Notes: a model not told the origin generated them from the letters alone. A stretch of DNA of 64,000 bases from MGNI01 sp964353875 (GCA_964353875.1 CAYGXU010000001.1:1-64000); one strand, 5' to 3'. Positions 35,516 through 44,831 are shown, counted from the stretch's first letter. Translations and numbers: made by a program.

Positions 35516-35860
35516 ATGAATCGGAAGTATCGGCTTAAGAGCTCGACTGACTTTAAGCGGGTGCGGCGTACCGGTAAGTCCTATGCCCACCCGCTCGCTA
35601 TTCTCATCGTTGCTCCGAATGAATATGGATTATCCAGATGTGGTGTCGTAGCAAGTAAAGCGTTGGGAAGCGCAGTCGCACGGAACCGGACGAAACGCCG
35701 CATGCGGGCAGTCATCCAATCCTATTTACCTGCACTTCCGTCCGGTTGGGATATGATCCTTATCGCCCGTCCTCTCTTTCTAGAGGCGGAGTGGAGTGAA
35801 TTGCGCAAAGCCATCGCTGATCTATTAAGACGCGCAAACTTGTTAACGGTAGAGAAATGA
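35516..35860 (+). CDS. rnpA: ribonuclease P protein component
   Basis: 114 residues. The RNR motif ARNRTKRRMR and the N-terminal LKSSTDFKRVRRTGKS are characteristic. It binds RNase P RNA and helps remove 5' leaders from pre-tRNA. It lies 78 bp after rpmH and its stop overlaps the yidD start (ATGA), the classic arrangement. Basic overall. Confidence 0.96.
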   Translation: MNRKYRLKSSTDFKRVRRTGKSYAHPLAILIVAPNEYGLSRCGVVASKALGSAVARNRTKRRMRAVIQSYLPALPSGWDMILIARPLFLEAEWSELRKAIADLLRRANLLTVEK

Positions 35861-36147
35861 CGGTTCATTCTGACGATTCTCACGAACATATGATGATTGC
35901 GTTGCGAGACATTCCAATAACCTGGAGGCATCTGCCAAAGATCATCGCCATGGCAATGATCCGATTGTACCAATTGACCATTTCGAGGATTCTCCCTCCC
36001 GGTACCTGTCGCTTCTATCCGACGTGCTCGCAATATGGTTATGAGGCGATCGAAAAATATGGATTGTTACATGGGGGTTGGATGGCATTCAAACGCATCC
36101 TGCGTTGCCAGCCCTTTCATCCTGGAGGGTATGATCCCGTTCCATAG
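35857..36147 (+). CDS. yidD: membrane protein insertion efficiency factor
   Basis: 96 residues. The YidD signature is intact: RLYQLTISRILPPGTCRFYPTCSQYGYEAI, GWMAFKRILRCQPFHPGGYDPVP, with the three conserved Cys. The first 30 residues before it are longer than in many homologues, but the ATG overlaps the rnpA stop (ATGA), so this start is likely. It is a small amphipathic membrane-associated protein that assists YidC. Confidence 0.95.
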   Translation: MTVHSDDSHEHMMIALRDIPITWRHLPKIIAMAMIRLYQLTISRILPPGTCRFYPTCSQYGYEAIEKYGLLHGGWMAFKRILRCQPFHPGGYDPVP

Positions 36148-36154
36148 GAGATCT

Positions 36155-37237
36155 ATGAAGAAGAAACATACACTTTCGGCTCGATTTATCGCCTTCCTTA
36201 TGCTCATGATGATAGCATCCCTGCTCTCTGCATGCGCGGGGGGTAACATGCTTACCGGCTCAAGCTGGCCGGGGCTTGCCGCGGATGATTCCTCTATTTA
36301 TGTTGCCTTCAGCCAGGCAGTCATTGCGGTTGATCTGAAAACCGGTGTCGAACGCTGGCGTTTTCCCCAGAAACCCGAACGCAATCAAAGTTTTTTCGCA
36401 CCGCCCGCTGTTTCCGACGATCTATTAATCATTGGGGGGTATGACAATATCGTCTACGGCTTGAACCCAGGCAGTGGTACTGAACGATGGCGCTTCGATG
36501 GCTCACAAGATCGCATCATCGCTGGTTCAGTTATCCTGGAAGATTACGTCTTCGTTCCCTCCGCTGATGGGACATTGTATGCACTCGACCGGAATTCGGG
36601 CATGGAAAAATGGCGATTCGAAACCGAAGAAGCGCTTTGGTCGAAACCATTGGTGGATGACGATCGCATCTATCTAAGCTCCATGGATCATCATATCTAT
36701 GCATTGGACCTCAATGGAGGTCTTATCTGGAAGGCGGATCTGGGTGAAGCGATTGTCGATACGCCAACCAAAACGGATAACCTGCTTCTCGTAGGGACTT
36801 TCGGAAAAGAAATTGTCGCCTTAGATGTCGTCAACGGGAATGAGCGGTGGACCTTTGATACCCAGGGTTGGGTTTGGGGAAATCCTGCAGTCATCGGAAA
36901 TGTAGCTTTCTTCGGTGATCTCGGAGGGTATTTTTATGCCATCAGCGTGAATGGCGGAGAAACGCAATGGTCGTTCCAATCCAATAGCCCTATAGCTACT
37001 TCACCGATCGTGGAGGAGAATTGGGTTTACTTTGTCTCTGAAGAAGGCATTGTTTATGCCCGCAATGTTCAAAGCAACGAATCCAAGTGGCAAATTACCC
37101 TTGGAAGCCAATCATTCTCTGAACCCATCCTGCACGAAGATATGCTCATCGTTGCAACGATGAATATTGAGAATCTCCTTGTGTCCATCAATAAAGATTC
37201 GGGCAGCCAAATCTGGACCTATAACGCCAAACAATAA
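36155..37237 (+). CDS. PQQ-like beta-propeller lipoprotein inserted between yidD and yidC
   Basis: 360 residues from the ATG at 36155, which has AGGAG just upstream; a frame from 36035 runs through yidD and is not credible. The signal peptide has lipobox LLSAC. The remainder consists of repeated PQQ/BamB-like blades (VAVDLKTGVERWRF, YGLNPGSGTERWRF, YALDRNSGMEKWRF, VALDVVNGNERWTF). BamB acts in outer-membrane protein assembly in diderms; here the role is unknown. It sits seven bp after yidD and 14 bp before yidC, so it is in the operon and may assist membrane insertion or folding on the outer face. Confidence 0.92.
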   Translation: MKKKHTLSARFIAFLMLMMIASLLSACAGGNMLTGSSWPGLAADDSSIYVAFSQAVIAVDLKTGVERWRFPQKPERNQSFFAPPAVSDDLLIIGGYDNIVYGLNPGSGTERWRFDGSQDRIIAGSVILEDYVFVPSADGTLYALDRNSGMEKWRFETEEALWSKPLVDDDRIYLSSMDHHIYALDLNGGLIWKADLGEAIVDTPTKTDNLLLVGTFGKEIVALDVVNGNERWTFDTQGWVWGNPAVIGNVAFFGDLGGYFYAISVNGGETQWSFQSNSPIATSPIVEENWVYFVSEEGIVYARNVQSNESKWQITLGSQSFSEPILHEDMLIVATMNIENLLVSINKDSGSQIWTYNAKQ

Positions 37238-37251
37238 GCGAGGTATTTCTT

Positions 37252-38025
37252 ATGTGGGATTCAATTATCATCAACCCAATGATCAATGTCCTGCTCTTGA
37301 TTTATGATTTCTTAGGGAACAACTTCGGAATCGCCATCATCATTTTCACTGCGCTTATCCGGTTAATCACTTATCCCCTTACTGCCACCTCTATCAAGAG
37401 CACCCAAAAAATGCAGGAGCTCCAACAGAGCAAACGCTGGCTAGATATTCAAAAGAAGTATAAGGACGAAAAGCAGAAGCTGCAGGAAGAACAACTTAAA
37501 CTCTACCGTGAAGTAGGCTTTAACCCATTGAGTGGGTGCTTGCCAACCTTAATCCAATTCCCGGTCATCATCGGGCTTTACCAGGCGATCATCCGCGTCA
37601 TGGCCGTTACTCCCTTGCAGCTCCTTGATCTATCGAGGCATTTATATGACTTCATCCCGAATTCGCTCATCCCGCTTAATAGTCATTTCCTTTGGATGGA
37701 TCTAGGACAACCAGAACGCCTCTATCTTCCATTCCTGCCGAACATCGGAATTCCGATTCTGACTATCCTGGTGGTGATCACCTCCTGGCTCTCAACAAAA
37801 ATGATGACACCGCCATCCACTGGTGGACAGGGCGCTCAAATGTCCCAAATGATGAACATCTATATGCCCCTTCTCATGGGTTACCTTACTTATGTCTATG
37901 CCTCCGGCCTTGCCCTTTACTTCGTAATCTCTAACTTACTTCAGATCATCCAAAATATTGCCATGGGCAAGGGGGACCTGCGAACGATGTTTACTCTCAA
38001 ACGATCAAAAGGCTCAAAATCATAA
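37252..38025 (+). CDS. yidC: YidC/Oxa1-family membrane protein insertase
   Basis: 257 residues, the short form without a large periplasmic domain. Features are NNFGIAIIIFTALIRLITYPLT with the conserved Arg in the hydrophilic groove, a cytoplasmic helical hairpin (QKKYKDEKQKLQEEQLKLY), NPLSGCLPTLIQFPVIIGLYQAI, and further helices ending in ASGLALYFVISNLLQIIQN. It inserts and folds membrane proteins, alone or with Sec. The C-terminus is basic and could contact ribosomes. Confidence 0.96.
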   Translation: MWDSIIINPMINVLLLIYDFLGNNFGIAIIIFTALIRLITYPLTATSIKSTQKMQELQQSKRWLDIQKKYKDEKQKLQEEQLKLYREVGFNPLSGCLPTLIQFPVIIGLYQAIIRVMAVTPLQLLDLSRHLYDFIPNSLIPLNSHFLWMDLGQPERLYLPFLPNIGIPILTILVVITSWLSTKMMTPPSTGGQGAQMSQMMNIYMPLLMGYLTYVYASGLALYFVISNLLQIIQNIAMGKGDLRTMFTLKRSKGSKS

Positions 38026-38045
38026 GTCTTTTTAGGGGTGATTGA

Positions 38046-38804
38046 ATGACCGAACCAAAAACCAGCTTGGAAATCATTGCACCTACTGTTGAAGAGGCTA
38101 TTCTACGCGGATCAATTGAATTAGGGCTACCAGAGGAAGACCTTGAGGTCCAAATCCTCGATGAAGGTAGCAAGGGATTCCTAGGTCTGGGATTACGTCA
38201 GGTACGCGTGCGTCTCAGCATAAGAACGCAGACTGAAGCCCACGAAAAAACCAAAAAGGAAACGGATCTCCATGAAGTTCTTACGGCTGAAGATGAGATG
38301 CCAGAAGGGAAATTGATTCCCGAAGGGGAAGATCAGGAAGCCGTAGACACAACCCTCGAAACCATCTCTGAATTATTGCGCCACATGGGGATCGATGCTC
38401 AGATTGAGATCCGTTGGGGAGAAAAGGACGATAGTAATCGGGCACGTCCTTTGCTCGTAGACCTTCGAGGGAAAGATTTAAGTATATTAATCGGTCGAAA
38501 AGCGGAAACGCTGTCCTCATTTCAATATATCACGCGGCTCATCGTCGGGAAAAAAATACATCGACCGATTGCAATTGTGATCGATGTGGAAGGATACCGT
38601 TCTCGCAGAGAACAGCAATTGCGCCAATTGGCTCGTCGCATGGCGCAACAAGCCATTGAACGCAGCCGTACCTTGACCTTGGAGCCCATGCCTGCCAATG
38701 AGCGAAGGATCATTCATATCGAATTGCGTGATCATCCGCAAGTATTTACTGAGAGTGTTGGAGAAGGAGACCAACGTAAGGTCACTATCAAGATTCGTCG
38801 TTGA
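38046..38804 (+). CDS. jag: Jag/KhpB RNA-binding protein
   Basis: 252 residues. The N-terminal Jag_N domain (about 8-55, ending GSKGFLGLGLRQVRVRL) is followed by an acidic linker, a KH domain around 130-180 (DLRGKDLSILIGRKAETLSSFQYI) and an R3H domain at the C-terminus (RRIIHIELRDHPQVFTESVGEG). It binds RNA in the cytoplasm and in Gram-positives affects cell division and elongation. The gene follows yidC by 20 bp as in most genomes. Ribosome site AGGGGTGA. Confidence 0.95.
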   Translation: MTEPKTSLEIIAPTVEEAILRGSIELGLPEEDLEVQILDEGSKGFLGLGLRQVRVRLSIRTQTEAHEKTKKETDLHEVLTAEDEMPEGKLIPEGEDQEAVDTTLETISELLRHMGIDAQIEIRWGEKDDSNRARPLLVDLRGKDLSILIGRKAETLSSFQYITRLIVGKKIHRPIAIVIDVEGYRSRREQQLRQLARRMAQQAIERSRTLTLEPMPANERRIIHIELRDHPQVFTESVGEGDQRKVTIKIRR

Positions 38805-38925
38805 TGCAAGGGTTCTGTTACGAATTCGACAAACTCATTTTATGCACCGACGATGACATAGACGTCTTGAAGCGATTCGCTTGATTGCGTTCCTTGCATG
38901 ATGGCCATAGACTATAATCCAAGGT

Positions 38926-39771
38926 ATGGCGCTGGACCCCCCTTCACTCGATTACCTTATTATTGGTCACATTGCCAGAGACCTCACTCCTTCAGGAGCG
39001 GTCGTTGGTGGGACAGTCGCATATGCCGGCCGTACGGCATTGGCATTTGGACTTCATGTAGGCGCAATAACATCAGTCAATGAGGATGTTGATCTCAGTC
39101 CATTAACCGGAATCCAACTCGCTCGCCTCCCTACAAGGCAAAGCACAACTTTCAGCAATCGCTACACAGAGACTGGTCGCGTCCAACATCTCCTCTCCAA
39201 AGCCACCAATCTTGGACCACAAGCTGTTCCTGCGGATTGGAGCCATGCCAGGATTGTTCACTTTGGACCTATCGCTCAGGAGGTCGATCCGCAATTGGTT
39301 CACCAATTCCCGAACGCCTTCATCGGCATCACCCCTCAAGGTTGGCTACGACGCTGGGGAATAGATGGGCGCGTATCCCTTACTCACTGGAGCGCGATTA
39401 AATCGATCCTCCCCAAAGCGGATGCCGTTGTTCTCAGCCTGGAGGATCTTCAGGGTTTGGAAGAAGAAGAGAGCGAAATCGCTCAACACTGTACCCTACT
39501 TGTTGTTACACGAGCATCTCAGGGAGCTCGCTTGTTCTGGCATGGGGAAGTACACGATTTGCCTGCGCCGCAGATGCGCGAAGTTGACTCCACTGGAGCC
39601 GGCGACATCTTCGCGACTGCTTTTTTCATCCAAATGCAGCAAACACAAAATCCATTTGAAGCAGGGCGCATCGCCAATACCATCGCAGCTGCTTCGGTGA
39701 CGCGTCAGGGAGTGCGTAGTTCCCCCTCTCCTGAGGAAATCGAGGCAGCTCGAGTAAAGGTTGTCCCATGA
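38926..39771 (+). CDS. PfkB-family carbohydrate kinase
   Basis: 281 residues. The C-terminal signature DSTGAGDIFATAFF (from 221) supplies the anion hole and catalytic Asp227. The N-terminal half has GHIARDLTPSG and GGTVAYAGRTALAFG, where substrate contacts occur in ribokinase-like enzymes. It would phosphorylate a sugar or nucleoside; which one cannot be told. Its stop overlaps the parA start (ATGA), so it is translationally coupled to the partition genes, an unusual partner. A TATAAT lies about ten bases before the ATG without a good -35. Confidence 0.85.
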   Translation: MALDPPSLDYLIIGHIARDLTPSGAVVGGTVAYAGRTALAFGLHVGAITSVNEDVDLSPLTGIQLARLPTRQSTTFSNRYTETGRVQHLLSKATNLGPQAVPADWSHARIVHFGPIAQEVDPQLVHQFPNAFIGITPQGWLRRWGIDGRVSLTHWSAIKSILPKADAVVLSLEDLQGLEEEESEIAQHCTLLVVTRASQGARLFWHGEVHDLPAPQMREVDSTGAGDIFATAFFIQMQQTQNPFEAGRIANTIAAASVTRQGVRSSPSPEEIEAARVKVVP

Positions 39772-40553
39772 CCATCGTCTACTCCTTTGTCAACCAGAAA
39801 GGCGGGGTTGGGAAAACAACGACCGCGGTTAATCTAGGCGCCTATTTAGCGGAAGCGGGGCAAAAAGTGCTTCTTGTCGATCTTGACCCTCAAGCGAATG
39901 CGACCGCTTGCCTTGGTGTGGTGAATGTCATCAGCGGAACATATGACACATTACTTGGGCGTTTGCCTTCCACTGACTGTATTTTACACAACCGTCGTTT
40001 AAGGCTTTCGCTACTCCCCTCCTCACCAGCCCTGGCGGGGGCGCGCATTGAACTAGTGGAGTTGCCCGAGCGCGAATATCGCATGCGAAAAGCCTTAGAG
40101 CCATTGGATGGCCGCTACGACTATATCTTAATCGATTGCCCTCCATCTTTGGGGATACTTACTGTGAATGGGTTGGTTGCTGCCCTTCAAGGCGTCATCA
40201 TCCCTATCCAGTGTGAGTATCTCGCTCTGGAGGGTCTTTCGCAATTGATCCAGACCATCGAGCATGCCCGCGCCCGTCTCAACCCTAACTTGATCATTCG
40301 CGGTATGCTCTTAACGATGTATGATAGCCGTACCAATCTTTCGAGGGACGTGGTCGAGGAGGTCCGCCGTCACTTCCCAAGACTCGTTTTTAAAGCGATT
40401 ATCCCTCGCAACGTCCGACTTGCGGAAGCTCCGTCACACGGATTGCCAATCTCTGCATATGCGGTGGACTCCCCTGGGGCAATCGCTTACCACGCCTTTG
40501 CGGATGAGTTGCTCAACGCGGATAAAATGATTCCTAGCAGGAGCACCTCCTAG
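39768..40553 (+). CDS. parA: chromosome partitioning ATPase ParA/Soj
   Basis: 261 residues. KGGVGKTTT at 11-19, LLVDLDPQANATACLG, LIDCPPSLGILTVN and IIPIQCEYLALEGL are standard ParA/Soj motifs. With ParB and parS it segregates the origin region. It is 18 bp before parB, and its ATG overlaps the PfkB-family kinase stop. It is clearly closer to chromosomal Soj than the orphan ATPase at 34182. Confidence 0.96.
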   Translation: MTIVYSFVNQKGGVGKTTTAVNLGAYLAEAGQKVLLVDLDPQANATACLGVVNVISGTYDTLLGRLPSTDCILHNRRLRLSLLPSSPALAGARIELVELPEREYRMRKALEPLDGRYDYILIDCPPSLGILTVNGLVAALQGVIIPIQCEYLALEGLSQLIQTIEHARARLNPNLIIRGMLLTMYDSRTNLSRDVVEEVRRHFPRLVFKAIIPRNVRLAEAPSHGLPISAYAVDSPGAIAYHAFADELLNADKMIPSRSTS

Positions 40554-40571
40554 AGAGGATCGAGGGAAAAG

Positions 40572-41429
40572 ATGACCCCTAAACGAGGTTTAGGAAAAGG
40601 ACTAGATGCACTTATCCCAGGGGATGCGGAGCCTTTTCGCGAGACGAGCGGCGCATTCCAAGTCATGCTTGACGACATTAGACCTAATCCTCGCCAGCCG
40701 CGGATTGATTTTAATCCGAAGGAACTGGATGAATTGGCACAATCCATTGCCATGCATGGTGTTCTTCAGCCACTGGTCGTCATGCCAGATGAGAATGGAG
40801 AAGGCTATCAACTCATCATTGGTGAACGTCGCTGGCAAGCGGCGCGCCTCGCTGGGCTTGAATCAGTGCCCGTGATTGTCCGACAGGTAGACGACCAACA
40901 ACGTCTGGTTCTGGCGCTTATTGAAAACCTCCAACGGATTGACTTGAACCCACTTGAATCCGCCGATGGCTACCAACAGTTGGTGAACGATTTCAATCTC
41001 TCTCACGAAGACATCGCTGCTCTGGTTGGTAAGAGCCGGGTGGCAATCAGCAACACCTTAAGATTGCAGCATCTGTCCGAACCAGTTCGCCAAGCCTTGC
41101 GGAATGGAAGTATCAGTGAAGGCCATGCGCGCGCCTTGCTTGGCCTCCCCAAGGCGCAAGCCCAAACAGCCGCCCTGGCAACGATCGTTAAACAGGGGCT
41201 TAATGTCCGCCAAACAGAAGAATTGGTTAGACGGCTGGGTGGTCAAACACGCAAACGACAAACATCGATCAGCAAAGCTCCTGAACTTTCCGATTTAGAG
41301 GAGAAGCTACGTGAAGCCTTGGGGACTCGAGTAACACTCAACCGCAGTCGTCGGGGAGGAAGCATCATCATTCATTTCTATTCCGATGAGGAATTAAACA
41401 CTCTATTAGACCTTCTATTGGAGGGTTGA
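40572..41429 (+). CDS. parB: ParB/Spo0J-family partition protein
   Basis: 285 residues. The N-terminus RGLGKGLDALIP contacts ParA. The ParB/Srx domain has RPNPRQPR and GERRWQAARLAGL (CTP binding), followed by ENLQRIDLNPLESA, an HTH (HEDIAALVGKSRVAISNTLRL) and a C-terminal dimerisation domain. It loads at parS and slides as a CTP-dependent clamp. GAGGG precedes its ATG. No canonical parS was seen in the window. Confidence 0.96.
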   Translation: MTPKRGLGKGLDALIPGDAEPFRETSGAFQVMLDDIRPNPRQPRIDFNPKELDELAQSIAMHGVLQPLVVMPDENGEGYQLIIGERRWQAARLAGLESVPVIVRQVDDQQRLVLALIENLQRIDLNPLESADGYQQLVNDFNLSHEDIAALVGKSRVAISNTLRLQHLSEPVRQALRNGSISEGHARALLGLPKAQAQTAALATIVKQGLNVRQTEELVRRLGGQTRKRQTSISKAPELSDLEEKLREALGTRVTLNRSRRGGSIIIHFYSDEELNTLLDLLLEG

Positions 41430-41539
41430 CTGCACTAAAAAAAAGTGCGAAACAGAAAAAGAGAACGGGATATGTGGTTCCCTACTTCCAGACATAGATT
41501 GCTTATTTCAGGGGATACAGGATTCGAAAGAAACCTAGG

Positions 41540-42595
41540 ATGCACTATTTAGTCTTTGGCACTGGCGCAGTGGGCACTTATCTCGGCGCTCGACTCGCTC
41601 TAAGTGGACAATCGACCACCTTCCTTTCCCGTCCCCCTATCGCCCGAGCCTTCCGGAAATTGGGTGTGGGCCTCCTTGGCAAAGACATGTACATCCATCT
41701 GCCTGCTCCCAATCTCATCATAAGTTTGGACGAACTTCACACGAAGCCAGATATCATCCTTCTCACAGTTAAAGCCTATGATGTGCCCATGGCAGCTGAA
41801 ATTATTCGAGCGACCTTCAACGATCCCCTCCCCGTAGTCTGTTTCACCAATGGGGTGGGGAGCGAAACGACCCTGGCCGAGGTCATCGGGGAACAACATG
41901 TGATCCCGGCGACACTGACAAGCGCGGTCGAGCGCACACCGACATATTCAATCCGTATTGAACGCGAGCGCGGGGTTGGCATTTCCGGTTCACATCCTCT
42001 CATCCCTCAACTCTGTCATGAATTGCAGCATGCAGGAATTTTTGTGCGCACCTATCCCAATCCTGACCGTATGAAATGGTCGAAATTACTCATCAATATT
42101 GTCAGCAATGCCACCTCAGCTATCGTCGGCTGGACGCCAAGACAGGTCTTTGATCACCCCAGTCTTTCCCGCTTGGAGATCGAAGCCTTACGGGAGGCAG
42201 TCCGCGTGATGCGTCGTGCCAATATTCCAGCCCAGAACTTGCCCAAAGTCCCCGTGGCTCTTTTAAGCTTGGGGGTCTTCCTTCCCACAACGATTTTTCG
42301 CCGAACGCTGGGAAGGATCGTAACCAGCGGACGAGGGGCGAAGCTGCCATCCTTCCATCACGATATCGGTCGCGGGCGATCTGAAGTCGAATGGCTTAAT
42401 GGGGTTGTGGTCCAAGAAGGGGACAGGCATGGCATACCGGTATCTGCTAACCGCACCTTATTAGAAATTATGAGGGCATTGGTGCAGGAGGGGGAGCTCC
42501 ACATCCAATATCGAGAGCACCCTGAAAAATTGCTTGAAGCTGCTGCCGCATCCAACGTTGCTGGTTTTCAGCGGTATAATGCGTGGAGGAAATAG
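41540..42595 (+). CDS. ketopantoate reductase-family (PanE/ApbA) oxidoreductase
   Basis: 351 residues. The Rossmann start FGTGAVGTYLGARL is followed by LLTVKAYD with the conserved Lys, FTNGVGSE, and KWSKLLINIVSNATSAI in the C-terminal domain. PanE reduces ketopantoate with NADPH on the way to pantothenate; the C-terminus here (about 290-351) is longer than in E. coli PanE (303 residues), and no other pan genes are near, so the substrate remains open. Ribosome site is weak. fabG follows after a few bases. Confidence 0.88.
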   Translation: MHYLVFGTGAVGTYLGARLALSGQSTTFLSRPPIARAFRKLGVGLLGKDMYIHLPAPNLIISLDELHTKPDIILLTVKAYDVPMAAEIIRATFNDPLPVVCFTNGVGSETTLAEVIGEQHVIPATLTSAVERTPTYSIRIERERGVGISGSHPLIPQLCHELQHAGIFVRTYPNPDRMKWSKLLINIVSNATSAIVGWTPRQVFDHPSLSRLEIEALREAVRVMRRANIPAQNLPKVPVALLSLGVFLPTTIFRRTLGRIVTSGRGAKLPSFHHDIGRGRSEVEWLNGVVVQEGDRHGIPVSANRTLLEIMRALVQEGELHIQYREHPEKLLEAAAASNVAGFQRYNAWRK

Positions 42596-42623
42596 AGGGA
42601 ATCCCTCGATGGAGATAGAACGG

Positions 42624-43370
42624 ATGCCTTTGACCGGGAAGATCGCAATAGTCACTGGTGCCTCACGCGGCATCGGGCGTGCCATCGCGATCGAACTTGG
42701 CAATCTGCACGCCTCGGTGGTCGTTAATTACAACCGTAACGCGGACACAGCAAAGGAAGTTGTCGAGATCATCCGCATGAATGGCTCCAACGCGATTGCC
42801 TTCCAGGCGGATGTCTCCGAATACGATCAAGCTCAAAAACTGATAAAATTCGCTCTCCAGGAATACGGCGACCTGCATATCCTGGTGAACAGCGCCGGGA
42901 CGACACGGGATGGTTTGATCGCAACGATGCCGGAAAAAGATTGGGATTACATCATGAAGACCAATCTGAAATCAACTTATAATTGTTCCCGCGCGGCAAT
43001 CCGCCACATGTTAAAGCAAAGATATGGCAGAATCATCAATGTGTCTTCGGTTGCGGGTCAGATGGGGAATGCCGGACAAACGAATTACTCCGCTTCAAAA
43101 GCGGGGCAGATTGGTTTCACCAAAGCCCTTGCACGTGAGGTTGCCTCACGTCAAATCACGGTAAATGCGGTTGCACCGGGCTTCATCGATACCGAACTTA
43201 CGCGATCCCTGCCAGAACCGGTGCAGGAAGGTCTTAAAGACCTCATTCCTCTGGGGCGGATTGGCCGACCTGAGGAGGTCGCCAAAGCTGTCGCCTTTCT
43301 TGCTTCAGAGGACGCGGCTTATATCACAGGCCATGTGCTCACCATTGATGGTGGGATGGCGATGTTTTAG
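42624..43370 (+). CDS. fabG: 3-oxoacyl-ACP reductase-like short-chain dehydrogenase
   Basis: 248 residues from the ATG at 42624, which matches the usual FabG start and has GGAG nine bases upstream; the ATG at 42609 is an alternative, and 42534 overlaps the previous gene. TGASRGIG at 11-18 binds NADP, Asn114, Ser142, Tyr155 and Lys159 form the catalytic set, and the ending YITGHVLTIDGGMAMF is typical. It reduces beta-ketoacyl-ACP in fatty acid synthesis, though related enzymes reduce other carbonyls. Cytoplasmic tetramer in known members. Confidence 0.92.
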   Translation: MPLTGKIAIVTGASRGIGRAIAIELGNLHASVVVNYNRNADTAKEVVEIIRMNGSNAIAFQADVSEYDQAQKLIKFALQEYGDLHILVNSAGTTRDGLIATMPEKDWDYIMKTNLKSTYNCSRAAIRHMLKQRYGRIINVSSVAGQMGNAGQTNYSASKAGQIGFTKALAREVASRQITVNAVAPGFIDTELTRSLPEPVQEGLKDLIPLGRIGRPEEVAKAVAFLASEDAAYITGHVLTIDGGMAMF

Positions 43371-43385
43371 GGAGTTGAATGAGCT

Positions 43386-43739
43386 ATGGATAACAAAGAA
43401 CAATACTCGTCGCGTGCCCCAGGGAAAACCACCATCGCTCCCGGCGTGCTTGTAACTATTTCACGACTCACTGCTTTAAGTGTTCCCGGAGTCTCAGGGA
43501 TGGCAACTATGCCATCTGGTGTGAATCGCTTGCTACGCCGCGGCTCAGGCGAAGGGGTGCAGATCCGAGTGGAAGATGGTGCGGTTTCTGTGGATCTTTA
43601 CCTGATTCTGGAACGCGACACTTATGTCCGCGATATCAGCCGAAAAGTGCAGAATGAAGTGGCGCGAGCCATTGAAGACATGGTCGGTATGGAGGTAAAG
43701 CGCATCGATGTCCATATTGAGGATATCGATTATCAATAA
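43386..43739 (+). CDS. Asp23/Gls24 (YqhY-like) family protein
   Basis: 117 residues. The core APGVLVTISRLTALSVPGVSGM with the later VRIEDGAVSVDLYLILE-like segment and a C-terminal IEDMVGMEVKRIDVHIEDI is the Asp23 domain. YqhY relatives sit next to nusB in many Gram-positives, as here (nusB starts 120 bp later), and are linked to envelope or lipid homeostasis. No membrane segment. A small hairpin (GCGATT/AATCGC, 43748-43764) follows its stop. Confidence 0.9.
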   Translation: MDNKEQYSSRAPGKTTIAPGVLVTISRLTALSVPGVSGMATMPSGVNRLLRRGSGEGVQIRVEDGAVSVDLYLILERDTYVRDISRKVQNEVARAIEDMVGMEVKRIDVHIEDIDYQ

Positions 43740-43859
43740 AAGAATACGCGATTTTTTTAATCGCTTCAGGTCATCGGTTGATCATTAGAATCGGAAGCGA
43801 CATGTGTCATAGGTCATCACTTTCAATCAAAGCAACGGCAGGAATCGCATTCGAAGCGG

Positions 43860-44300
43860 ATGAAAAGGGAAAGACGTCGGGTTCGTATTTTGGCCTTACA
43901 GGCCTTGTATGAGATTGATTGCGTTGGTCATCCAGCCGGAGAGGTAATTGCGCGCTACTTAGAGGAGAATCCCTCTTTGAGTGCCAAAGCGTTGGATTTC
44001 TTCCAAGCAATGGTCCTACGAACACTCGAATCGAGAAAAAAACTGGACCAATTCATCGCTCAGTGTGCTCCAGAGTGGCCAGTTGAAGAGCTGGCTATCA
44101 TCGATCGAACTATTTTACGGATTGCCCTCTGGGAACTTACAGCTTCAGAAGATACTCCCTTAAAGGTAGCGATTAATGAGGCTGTAGAGCTCGCTAAACG
44201 ATTTGGATCAGACAATGCCCCCCGTTTTGTTAATGGGGTCCTTGGAACCGCGGCTGCGAATGAGGAGTTGATTCGTCAACTACTGGGACAAAATAATTAA
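43860..44300 (+). CDS. nusB: transcription antitermination factor NusB
   Basis: 146 residues, normal length. RRVRILALQALYEID at the N-terminus and APEWPVEELAIIDRTILRIALWEL, then VAINEAVELAKRFGSDNAPRFVNGVLG at the C-terminus are diagnostic. It binds boxA RNA with NusE in rRNA antitermination. Confidence 0.97.
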   Translation: MKRERRRVRILALQALYEIDCVGHPAGEVIARYLEENPSLSAKALDFFQAMVLRTLESRKKLDQFIAQCAPEWPVEELAIIDRTILRIALWELTASEDTPLKVAINEAVELAKRFGSDNAPRFVNGVLGTAAANEELIRQLLGQNN

Positions 44301-44315
44301 TTCAAGGAATGTTCG

Positions 44316-44831
44316 ATGGATTTTCTAGGTATTGGCGCTCCTGAGTTGTTGCTCATTCTCCTGATTGTGATACTCGTCATCGGACCTCGTGACATTGGAA
44401 AAACAGCCCGTTCCCTCGGGCGCTTTCTCAATCGTCTGTACAAATCGGATGAATGGCGCACATTGACACAGGCTTCGCGGACTTTGCGAACTTTGCCCAA
44501 TCGCCTGGCGCGCGAAGCCCAATTAGAAGAGCTAAAAGAAATTGAGGAGTCGCTTAAAGAGACCAAGGACGACATCGAAAAGACCCAAAAAGACCTTCAG
44601 AAGGATTTGCAAAAGGAAACTCAAACCCTTAAACAAACCCAAAAGGATATAGTGAAGGACATGGAGAAGGTGGGTGACGGGATGCGATCTTGGGTTGTCC
44701 CACCAACAGAGGAGGTTGGTCAAACCACTGCCGATAATAGTGAAGCAGAGAAGGCTTCTTCGATAGAAGAAACAGACCTATCCACTGCGCATAAGGAAGA
44801 ACCAAGACAAGCGACAACTGCGGAAAAATAA
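44316..44831 (+). CDS. tatA: Sec-independent translocase protein TatA/TatB
   Basis: 171 residues. A single N-terminal helix starts GIGAPELLLILLIVILVIGP, where TatA/B have the conserved Glu and the Gly-Pro hinge, followed by an amphipathic helix (DIGKTARSLGRFLNRL). The long Lys/Glu/Gln-rich stretch 75-125 should form extended helix or coiled coil, and the tail is acidic. Length and hinge resemble TatB more than the short TatA. With TatC it exports folded proteins bearing twin-Arg signals. Only one A/B-type gene lies here. Confidence 0.93.
   Translation: MDFLGIGAPELLLILLIVILVIGPRDIGKTARSLGRFLNRLYKSDEWRTLTQASRTLRTLPNRLAREAQLEELKEIEESLKETKDDIEKTQKDLQKDLQKETQTLKQTQKDIVKDMEKVGDGMRSWVVPPTEEVGQTTADNSEAEKASSIEETDLSTAHKEEPRQATTAEK

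Noticed and set aside
41432..41448. Terminator after parB
   Set aside because: Only five base pairs around an A-run, with no T tract; too weak to call.
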